DNA of 64,000 bases. It comes from Endomychus coccineus. Its lineage: Eukaryota; Arthropoda; Insecta; Coleoptera; Endomychidae. The position numbers and the translations under genes were made by a program. The notes under the pieces were generated by a model, which ran no database searches, was not told the origin of the DNA, and saw only the letters and a list, made by a program, of their open reading frames with translations. Below, piece by piece: positions 55,480 to 64,000 of the stretch (positions are counted from its first letter, which is position 1; each line of letters opens with the position of its first letter). Location of the stretch: positions 32,530,297 through 32,594,296 of the forward strand of contig OY294068.1 of assembly GCA_958510875.1 (NCBI GenBank), in the 5' to 3' direction.

Positions 55480-56270
55480 ATTATGTAAGAACAACGAGGT
55501 CTTCACATCATTCCTTGATCGACCCTCAGTTTGTCCTGCTCCATGTGAGCTTAGATTCTGATGTGTTCCTTAACCCATGCACTGAGATTTTACATCGCTG
55601 GCCTCCGCGGCTTCAATGACCAATCTGTGAACACCCTCATTTTTCCTAATACCCATATACGCGGTACCCAGACAAGGAACAATTCAATGTTCCCGTCCAG
55701 GTTCCGAAGCATCGTCCGGCATTCAGAAAGAAGTCTGAAAGCCGCCGGGGCCATTATGGAAACTGGTGTCCGAGTAGATGTTTATTCGCCGACCCTGTTA
55801 GCTAGGTGAAGTGCCCCTTGCGCTGCTTTAGACTTATCCCAAGAAAACCGTGTCTTATGGTCCTAGCAATAAAATGAATCTCAATTTTTTAGTCTTACCG
55901 TAAGCCACCCTCTGCTCTCATATCTCACAGTCAATCATACAACAGCCCTGTAGAAGACCCTGGATACAAGCAAATCTCCTAGCCCACAAACTGCTAATCT
56001 GAGGAGGAGTATGCCTGGACCCTCCCTTAAAAGTCCAAGCCCACGCAGTTATGCCTGCTACCCACAAAGTAATGCCCCATTACTGCATTGGGAATAGTCT
56101 CCATACCCTCTGCAATGTCCCTTTCATCACCTGCTTCTGCAAGCTGATGAGGTCATAGGCCACCATAACGCCAGCACGAAGAAGAATGTATGTTTCATAG
56201 CTGCCAGAACACCAGCCTTGGAATAAGTCCCCAATAAATAACTCAAGTAGTCAATAATTGTTCAGACTCC
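55480..56270 (-). pseudogene. R1-type LINE fragment (RNase H region), heavily decayed
   Basis: Minus strand: FRLLSECRTMLRNLDGNIEL, FLVWVPRI (the WVPGH block of RNase H), then EGVHRLVIEA in a shifted frame. Upstream, GTLQRVWRLF and a TDSQAALKAL-like segment are only suggestive. Many stops; extent uncertain. Confidence 0.45.
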
Positions 56271-57014
56271 TGTATAATTAAACACATTATTTTTTTACAA
56301 TGTAAAATTTATGTCGCTTTTTTTAGTAGTTATTCCAATAGTACGTTAGAACGTTTACCTTCCAAAGAAGTTGCAATTTATATGATTGGTCCTGTATTCT
56401 TATATTTCACTATTGGTCACTATATTAATTAATTCCACATTCTGTACAAATTGTGGTTATTATTTCCATTGTCAATTCAAAGTTACTCATCATGATTATC
56501 GATAATTTGAATTCCTAAATTTCCATGAAAATTGTTTCATGATTTTTTCAATTAATTGCTGCAGTCTATAATCGCTAGTAGAACTAAATGTAGAAACTAA
56601 GTAGCACAAGAGTTCACAGACATATTGATGATTTAGGTCTGATTTAAATATCCCATTTATCAGTTTATAAGGAATTAGGTATGGACATACAGATTGAGTC
56701 AGATCGAGCGATGTTTAGGATCAATGTGAGAGTATGAGAGAGCCAAACGCATCGTATTGTTAATAAGATAAACAGAAGGAAAATTTGTGTTTTGCGATAG
56801 TTTGTCTAATATCAAATAGCAATTACTATTTTGTACCTCTCATTTGAAACAGTTATTTTGAGATTTGAGATAGAAATAGCAGTTATAGCACCTGTATTAT
56901 GATTATAGTATTTCTATTTAGTAGTAACAGCTATGTCCATCTCTTCTAGTAAAAATACTGGTATGTGTCGTTAGTTAAGAGGTACTGACATGTGCCTTAT
57001 GAATCAAGCCCATT
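56271..57014. other. No gene seen
   Basis: AT-rich, no ORF or repeat signal. Confidence 0.3.
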
Positions 57015-57300
57015 TTATTCCATGTTGGGAATCAATCGATCAATCAAAGTGAGGGTGGACAAGTTCAGAGCACTTAGATTGCTTGATTGGATCTATTGTG
57101 CGCCCCCTGATATAAGACTCAGACCAGCAGGCCTACGGCAGTGCCGGTGGCTAGAATTATGCATGGCCTCAGGCGGCATATATACGCTGCCGAGGTATTG
57201 TAGCCAAAGTGAAGCTAGTGCTGAACATTCCACTAGGATCTGAGAGGTAGTTTCCTCCGCCTTTCCGCATCTACTACAACCTGGATCAGATAAAACATTA
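57015..57300 (-). pseudogene. LINE 3' fragment, same family as 41093-41465
   Basis: Colinear with 41093-41345: a GATT-rich tail, 'cttgattggatctattgtg', 'agactcagaccagcaggcc', 'gagaggtagtttcctccgcc', 'catctactacaacctgg'. Non-coding by decay. Confidence 0.7.
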
Positions 57301-57683
57301 TTCCTACGATATTTCTACCACTATTTCTTCAATATACGAATTGTATTGTTTTTGGGCGTGATGGCCATGATACGAGTGGTAGTTTTGAAATTCATCTTCA
57401 GTTTTTGAATTGGAATTCTTCTATTTTATTGAACCATAATACCAACCGTGTTTTCTGGTTATAAATATGTACCTATCACACGCATATTCAACCTGCAGAA
57501 GTATCCGAAATTCCCTCTGTGGTGTAATGGTGTAAATAAATGACTGACAGAATTAATGAAGATTAAAATACTATTAATACAATAACAATGATAAACTATT
57601 CATTTTTAGAGTTCCTTTAAGAAATACTCCATAAACGAGAAAATAGATGGGAATCGTGCGATGTTAAAACTTTATTCCAACTA
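57301..57683. other. No gene seen
   Basis: AT-rich filler. Confidence 0.3.
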
Positions 57684-58200
57684 TTGCTGACCGTTTTTGT
57701 AGTTATAACTTCACAAATAATGATTATTCATATCATGGTCTGAAAATATACAAATAGCTAAAGCCTGATGTTTCCAGGCACTGATCAAAAATGATAAATT
57801 TTCGAAGCAAGTTGTATCATGAACTTCATATTAACCTAATAATTATATCTCAGCGTCAAATGATCATTGTATCATTTGCATCGTTCAAATGATATGTAAG
57901 AAACTGAAACAAGCTTCACAAATTTGTTCTCAGGAATTAATTTCATTGAGGATTACAATGAGAATCAGGACCTACTTGTATTATCAAATTGGAAGTATGA
58001 CTGAATATTTTACACTGTCTTTCAGTTTCAGCTTCGGAAAATATCCCTCGAGGAACCTGGATATCTAATGTTATGTTTTCTCATTTCATATTTTCTTTTT
58101 TTCTTCAAACATTTGCTAAACACTACAATTGTTTGTAAATTACATCCAAGATTACAAATAATTTGTATTATTTTATATAGTAAGTGAAGAATCAAATCGT
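57684..58200 (-). repeat. Dispersed repeat, minus copy (inverse at 51690-52205)
   Basis: Inverse of the 52-kb copy in the same block order. Similarity is moderate, with indels. Confidence 0.65.
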
Positions 58201-59354
58201 TTGTAACAGTTTATTATATAATAATGTTAATATAATAAGATTCTTGACCCTTATATAATATAATAATGTTTGAAGACTGCAATAACATATAATAACATAT
58301 GACGCCCCGTTGATTTTTCTGCAAGTAAAGAATCATAAAACTCCAATAAAATCCGCAACGACAATTTGCAGGTACCCACCACGATCATATTTGCGAGTTG
58401 AAAGCAGTTGAAGTAAAGGTGGAATAAAATCATACCTACTTGTTGACAATTTAATTTCCAGCTATTTCCAAAAAAATTAAACGACATACAGATATTTTTC
58501 CTTGTCTTATACATTTTAGTCCGTTTCACATATACATCGTTATAATCTTTAGAATCGGAAGAACTTATAGAAAATGACAAATTCTCAGATAATGAAACAT
58601 AAATTATAAGTTAAGAACGCTTCAAAAATTAAAACTACTTTAAGTTCACTATAAAACGTTGAGTAATTAACCAAATCCAACCGAATCAACATTAACGAGT
58701 GAGGGAAGTCACATGATCAATTGATCATATCTTCCTTTTCATTTTCTATTTACTTCTGCAATTCATGGTTCAGTTTCAGTATTTCTATATAACTGGAATT
58801 CGATTCGATTATTCCCAACACTAGTTGTGCCGTGAAGTGTAGTACTACTGAAAGAATGATCCATATAGAAGTATCTAGTCGAATCTAGAATCGTCGCGGA
58901 CATGCGCATAACGAAATCCACTGCTAAAATTAGAAACTAACGAAACTATCGAAACATTTCAATAATCGACTAAATCCATATCTCGATTACTCCCATCACT
59001 AGTTATTAGGGGGATGCAAAATATAACAATCATTGTTTCTTTATCAAATTAGTACAAGGTCATCATAGCGATAATTTTATAATCCGAACAATAAGATTGG
59101 AGATGATTGTTTTGAAGTTTCTCTCGAGTATAATACTCGAAATGATCAGAGGTTACGAGTTATAATTGGATATATTCGTAGGGTATGGTAGTTTTGTTGA
59201 TTTATGTGGATCTGAATAAAGTATTGAGAGAAAATCATCTTTTTTCCGTATGTGTATTATGAGTGAAATATATCAGTTACAAATAGATGGAATCACTAAC
59301 CATTTTAGTAGTGACATAATTCACTTCGATAACATAGTTAATTTGTAATACATT
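58201..59354. other. No gene seen
   Basis: The frame 58251-58580 (109 codons, minus) has no recognisable motif. 'aagattcttgaccc' at 58239-58252 also occurs just outside the PLE-B left arm (4662-4675), but the match is too short to interpret. Confidence 0.3.
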
Positions 59355-59930
59355 TATTAGATTTTCAACTTTCTTCAAAAGGTATATAGATGATTGCCTA
59401 ATGTGTGTTCCCAATGATAAAATTGTAGTAGGTAATTAATGAATCTCAAAATTTCCACTGTAAACTTCAATTTATTTGAGAAATGATGTGAACAATAACA
59501 TAAATTTCCTAAATTTGAACTTTAGGCATGCCAGATGGGAGAATAAAAACATCGTGGCTTACCAAAGAAGTTTGGTCTCAAAGACCAAAGTTGCACCTAC
59601 AAGTTATAAAAAAAATTTTATAAACAGCCTTGAAGATCGCGCTGTTAAATTATCACACCCAGAGAACCCTCCCAAAAATTTGAAAATAGTTCGTAATACA
59701 CTAGAAATGAATGGCTACACAAAAACATTTGTAAACGCCATCATTGAAGAAAGAATAAGCAAAACCTTTATGGTACGTCATATATAATATAAAAGGTAAT
59801 AAAGGTAATTTCATAACATTAACATTACATTTCGGAGACCTCATAAAAAAATTAAGAAATGTTCAAAACAGTATGATATAAATGTTGTGGATAAAACACC
59901 TAAAGATAAACAAACCCACCCAGTAGGCTG
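59355..59930 (+). pseudogene. PLE-B relic (RT palm to linker)
   Basis: Plus strand: KRYIDDCLMCVPNDKI (YIDD for YVDD, both Asp kept), a frameshift, CKLQFI, then the frame 59476-59787: NNNINFLNLNFRHA, APTSYKKNFINSLEDRAVKL, SHPENPPKNLKIVRNTLEMN, NAIIEERISK. Colinear with residues 478-615 of the intact PLE-B protein at roughly 75-80% identity by eye, with several indels. Ends in KDKQTH. An older insertion than the 4.7-10.3 kb pair. Confidence 0.85.
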
Positions 59931-60966
59931 ACCAAAAAGGCCGAAGCATCCTCGGATTGCTTGGATCACCTGGGCCATTGGGGATGAGATCCGACAGGAT
60001 CAAGGTTCACAGCACTTCCGTGCCTTTCATGATTCAAACCGTGAATGGGCGGGAGAACGCTCATATGATACCAGGGGATTCCATATGGCTTACCGTAGGC
60101 ACCAAGACGGAAAAAGGTACGGATGCTGGAATAGTCGAGAAAACGGACCAAGGGGAAAGAATGTCTTTGAACCTGGGGACTTTTGCGACAGAATTCTATG
60201 CAAAAATAGTTGCAATTACTCAAATTATGAGGGAGAGAGCCTATGAGAATGGACAAATCACAATCATAGTGAGCAACCTGACAGTGCTTACGGCACTGGA
60301 ATCATACACAATCACCTCACAATGTGTTCTTGATTGCGTTAAAGACCTAACGGCCCTAGTAATGGGCCCCAATAGAGTAAGACCCGTGTGGGAGTCTGAA
60401 GAAACCAAACGAGAAGGGACAGAAACTGCCGTCGCACTCGCTAAAGCGGGGGCGGAAAAACCATTGATTGGACCAGAGCCAAGCGAAATCTGTAATCCAA
60501 AAATGGCTCGAGTTAGAGCATCGTGCATACTGAAGAGAACTGCAGCAACGAGTGAAAAATCTGCTGACGTTCAGCAGACAAGAAATATGGAATCTTGTTG
60601 CATTCCTGACTGGACACGCCCCATGCAAAAAACACCTCTACACGATGGGACTGGTAGATCAGCCCACTTGCAGAGGTTGCGGCGTGGAAGATGAGACACA
60701 TATGCATGTGCTGTGTAACTGCACGGCATACGGTTGGTCATCGTACATACCTCAGAGACGATAAGACTACACCGGACTGATGAGGAGGTAGAAACATGTG
60801 AGGGCACAATAGGACCATAATGACTGCAGTTCTGTGGGGCTTCCCTTAGGATAGAGGCCCACCTCATGGAGGAGGGGTTTTAGTTGGTAGGAATCCGGCA
60901 CACCCGGGGTCACGAGCACCCGAGACGTCTATGCTAGATTCCCCCTCCTCTACGCAAAAAAAAAAG
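59931..60966 (+). pseudogene. R1/I-type LINE 3' part with RNase H, poly(A) end
   Basis: Frame 59957-60694: IWLTVGTKTEKGTDAGI (RNase H start; the first catalytic Asp of TDGSKT is replaced by Val), EFYAKIVAITQIMRE, VSNLTVLTALESYTI, then TETAVALAKAGAEKPLIGPE, matching the GNExAD…GPEP block. A frame change near 60560 gives FLTGHAPCKKHLYTMGLVDQ, PTCRGCGVEDETHMHVLCNC, the Cys/His tail. The 3' UTR 'acccggggtcacgagcaccc' is followed by an A-run at 60956-60965. Confidence 0.8.
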
Positions 60967-62159
60967 CCCACACAGTACTCGTGATGTTATACTTTGATAC
61001 GTTTTGTAGTTAAGTAGTCTAGAACGATTGGTTTTTTATAATTTTATGACTCTTCCTTTTAATTTATGTTTCTTCTTTGGCGGTTCTTCAAAGGCTCTGG
61101 TGCAAGTCCTTGCATCATCTTTTCCCAACCCTAATATGAGGGATTGAAGACATTTTATCAATCAAGCCTGCAATTGAAAATTGACTCTTGGGCTTGAGAT
61201 TCGCACGGAGTTGAGGTAGTGTGTCTGCAAGTGGCACCATAGTTCAATGCCACAAAGATGACTAGTCCTGCAAATTCGACGCTTTGTTGTACTTTCGGTT
61301 GTAGAGCAGAGACTGCATGAGATAAATTTTGCATAAAATAGTTCTACACCATTTTGTCCTCTAATTTTTCTCTACGAGCTACCCTTCTTGCGAGTAATAT
61401 TCAAATATTACGAGTAATATTCAAATGAAACTGAGATTATGTAATTTTATGTAAAAAGTTGCCGAGTTGTTTCGTTTTTGCCGGGTCTCGTCATAAATAC
61501 ATGCCATCTGATTATCTTATAAATTGAGATACCGGATTACCCGAGGGAGTGATGCTCACTGACCTATCTGATAGATCAGTGGGAGTTCGTGGCGGCTTCT
61601 GCGGGCAAGCAGAGGAGGCAGTGCCTGACCGTACAAATCAAACCCAAGAATAGGAAAATAAGTATTGAATTATTGTTGTTCAAACGATTCGTATATTGCA
61701 TAGCTTAGCGAATCCGTTATCAGCCACCTAAAAAATGGGTAGGTTATCATTTTCAAGATGATCCATCAACTATACTCCAGAATCCATTAATTTATTTATG
61801 AGACTGTTGATAAGCAATTTCCCCCTTCAAAATAGGGTAGGTTCGATCATTGGTACATCTTTTAAGCCTTGCAATATATTGCAAGTGAATATGATCACTG
61901 ACTTAGGGTTTAGAGGTGATATTCGTCATTTACTCCACTAATCTATGAGCACCAGTTCTAAGTTCCATTTCAGTAATCATCATTTTGTTGAAAGTGTCTT
62001 TTTCATTGACCCTGTAATACTTTGTTCATACTCAATGAGCACTAGTATGTAGATTTAAAAGGTGCCTTATTAATTATCAATTAGAATTCATTCAGATATC
62101 AAACAAGTTGCTAAAATTCAAGCTCATTCTAAGAACACCCATGAACGTAAATAGTTTTT
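60967..62159. other. No gene seen
   Basis: No ORF of interest. A 20-bp direct repeat 'gagtaatattcaaat' occurs twice near 61392-61430. Confidence 0.3.
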
Positions 62160-62234
62160 AAGCTATTGCATATAGCTTTTATCGCGGGCTTTGAGCGCGG
62201 CGATCGAATCAAGAAATTCCGTAACGAAAAATAA
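62160..62234 (+). repeat. Helentron-type terminal motif, copy 1
   Basis: 'aagctattgcatatagcttt', 'tatcgcgggctttgagcgcg', then 'gcgatcgaatcaagaaattc' and 'cgtaacgaaaaataa'. Repeated at 62544-62628 in the same orientation. A shortened relative (ATAGCTTTACCGCGG) is at 63784-63798. Confidence 0.55.
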
Positions 62235-62543
62235 TGTAAGACCTAAACACCTAACATGTGTCAAATTAATTAATTAATTTGAAGTTTCTAAAAGTGAGAA
62301 ATTTCGCTATTTTATACGAATGTTATAACACTCTAGCGCTTTAGACTCCGGGATTTTCACGTGGCCTATAGAAATTAGAAGGTTCGAATTATCTAAAAAC
62401 ATAATTGCATGAACTCCAGACGTCCTCTGTAATTAGCTATGAACGAAATCATTTTGACATATGCCTCTAGGAGCTCGCTACGCGTCAGTTAGAGTTTATA
62501 CGTTAGACGCGCGTAGCAGAGACCTGAGAGTACCTGTTTCTAT
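62235..62543. other. 309-bp spacer between two terminal motifs
   Basis: Contains (AATT)n at about 62265-62280 and imperfect inverted 'gctcgctacgcgtc' / 'agacgcgcgtagc'. No coding signal. It may be a short non-autonomous Helitron-type unit. Confidence 0.3.
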
Positions 62544-62628
62544 TAAGCTATTGCATATATTGCATATAGCTTTTATCGCGGGCTTTGAGCGCGGCGACCG
62601 AATCAAGAAATTCCGTAACGAAAAATAA
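62544..62628 (+). repeat. Helentron-type terminal motif, copy 2
   Basis: Same as 62160-62234 but with an extra 9-bp ATTGCATAT duplication. It joins the helicase-coding remnant directly, with no spacer. Confidence 0.55.
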
Positions 62629-63545
62629 CAGGAACTCGTTTATGTTGCGCTCTCTCGGGTGACTAATATTGAAAAATTGTATATCACGACAAAAAACGAT
62701 AATTCTACATTCAAGTTTTATAATTATCGAAGGCTAGCTGCATCGAATGTATCTTTATTGCAAAAATTGAAAAGACTGCCTTTAAATAGTGTTCAGACGA
62801 CAGCTCAAAGTGTCTTAGATTTTCTTAGTAATAGAAATGGCATTTCAATAATGACTTTCAATTGCCAAAGTAAATAGTCACAAATACGATTTACAAGATT
62901 CAGTTACGAGACAAACAAATGTGTTACTTCTTACCGAAACTTGCATGGCGCATAATAATCCGATTGAAATACCTAATTTCAATTGTATTGTTCAATTCAA
63001 ACGAGATACTGTTCCAAAAGGTGGGGTAGCTATTTACCAAAATAATAATAATGTTACTAATATTATGACTCCGAATATTGAAATACATATTGCACACGTT
63101 AGCGATGTTAATGTTAGGCGCTCATTTGTTGGAGATATTTGTGCGTGCTTATGCAAACTTAGAAATGGCCTACACATAGTCATGGTAGCAATTTACATTT
63201 CTCCGAATCCAAAATTGGACGAGGTAGAGCATTTTATTCATCGCACTTTACTGGAGTACACTGAAGAAGGGTCGAAAATACTTGGTACAAATGGTAATAA
63301 ATTTCCACTTATCTTGGCTGGCGATTTCAACATCAACTTCGCTGATAAAAAATCAGAGCGGTTGACAACTTTTCTTTCGGAAAAATTGAATTTAAAAATG
63401 AATAATGATCCACAAGAATCCACAACAAAATATGGGACCACCATTGACGCGGTATTTTCCAGATATTTAGAGGATATCAAGTCTCAAACTTATGTCTCTT
63501 ATTTCAGTTATTCAGTTACCATAAGCCTTTAGTTTCAATGATAAC
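62629..63545 (+). pseudogene. Helentron (Helitron2) Rep/helicase C-terminus with fused endonuclease
   Basis: Frame from 62629: QELVYVALSRVTNIEKLYIT, the last motif of Pif1-type helicases in Helitrons, then KFYNYRR and the linker to ISIMTFNCQS. After a stop/frameshift at about 62875 the frame 62921-63532 gives an exonuclease-endonuclease-phosphatase domain: LLLTET (metal-binding Glu), GGVAIYQNN, VAIYISPNP, LILAGDFNIN (GDFN), TTIDAVFSR. The last motif, HKPLVSMI (usual S-D-H-x-P-L), is present only in the next frame because of a shift near 63505. A helicase followed by an AP-type endonuclease is the layout of animal Helentrons. The Rep and most of the helicase are missing. Confidence 0.8.
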
Positions 63546-64000
63546 AAATTCCTGAATAACCTACATGTATTGTAAGATAATGAAAATATTTTAAACGATA
63601 TTAACTTCTCATTTATTCAATAAAAGAAAAAAAATTGTTTTCTTATCGGTCACCACGCTCAAAAGTAACTTGAATTAATATCAAAGAAAAAACTTGAATT
63701 AAAATATCAAAGGAAAAAAAATACTGCATAAATTTAAAAAAATAAATAATTATAATTGCATAAGTTGAGAAAAAATGCTATACAATAGCTTTACCGCGGC
63801 AGTCCCCGAGTGCCACACGTATCTTTTTTGTATCCAGCTTATTAGACTGGGGCAAGTCTCTCTTATTGGGTAAAAAATACCCCAAACATATTGCTCAAAT
63901 AGAAGTGATTATCCAAGATTATAAAAAATCAAACTCACCACACTAAAGTCAGTTATATTCTAACTTCTTGAGTTAAATCTTGCTTTGACTATTTCACGAA
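63546..64000. other. 3' flank of the Helentron remnant; terminal-like motif at 63784-63820
   Basis: AT-rich, no ORF. At 63784 'caatagctttaccgcggcag' and 'tccccgagtgccacacgta' followed by 'tcttttttg' look like the element's 3' terminal region and share ATAGCTTT…CCGCGG with the motifs at 62160 and 62544. Confidence 0.4.

Noticed and set aside
55561..55809. 82-codon plus-strand ORF as a gene
   Set aside because: The minus strand here reads decayed LINE RNase H (WVP block), which explains the sequence better.
58239..58252. AAGATTCTTGACCC shared with 4662-4675 as a PLE-B 3' terminus
   Set aside because: The match ends after 14 bases on both sides; likely chance in AT-rich DNA.

Overview
The window reads as a gene-poor, AT-rich stretch of an arthropod (most likely insect) nuclear genome built almost entirely from transposable elements. 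Evidence for this: Penelope-like retroelements (PLEs) with GIY-YIG endonucleases, R1/Jockey-type LINEs with RNase H, mariner/Tc1, hAT, piggyBac and a Helentron with a fused endonuclease. I found no host gene, tRNA or rRNA that I can defend. A beetle or similar insect is a guess only.

Layout: 1-4.3 kb holds the end of a hAT-type element, a 5'-truncated PLE (family A) and a broken Ty3/gypsy pol. 4.6-10.3 kb is a giant head-to-head inverted pair of PLE-B, both arms almost identical and open (one 784-codon frame). 10.3-12.4 kb is a foldback element (FB-C). 14.2-15.9 kb is a relic inverted PLE-B pair around foldback FB-B. 16.6-17.7 kb is foldback FB-A. 20.2-24 kb has a Tc1-like relic, PLE-C with a hAT MITE inserted in it, and a LINE. 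25.0-28.2 kb is a 3.2-kb hAT element with a MITE and a PLE-A copy nested inside. 29-35.7 kb is nearly featureless. 35.7-38.7 kb is a LINE whose 3' UTR is split by a head-to-head PLE-D pair. 39.5-42.1 kb is a mosaic of mariner, LINE and piggyBac-like pieces. 43.5-49.4 kb has a hairpin MITE, an RNase H LINE, an inverted PLE-C relic, a second FB-A and another PLE-C. 49.5-50.6 kb is a piggyBac remnant with a recognisable intron. 51-58 kb has dispersed repeats, a second FB-B and LINE scraps. 59.3-61 kb is a PLE-B relic followed by a LINE. 62.1-63.9 kb is the helicase/endonuclease end of a Helentron.

Two themes stand out. First, four PLE families all show outward-facing inverted pairs, and most carry hammerhead-ribozyme-like motifs near their 3' ends. 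Second, three foldback elements have arms assembled from tandem modules, and two of these families with unrelated termini share the same core motif (GGGTCGCTGAnnACGAnTC), about 17 sites in all plus two loose copies. Coordinates of element ends were read by eye and are good to a few bases where a terminal repeat is quoted, otherwise to a few tens of bases.
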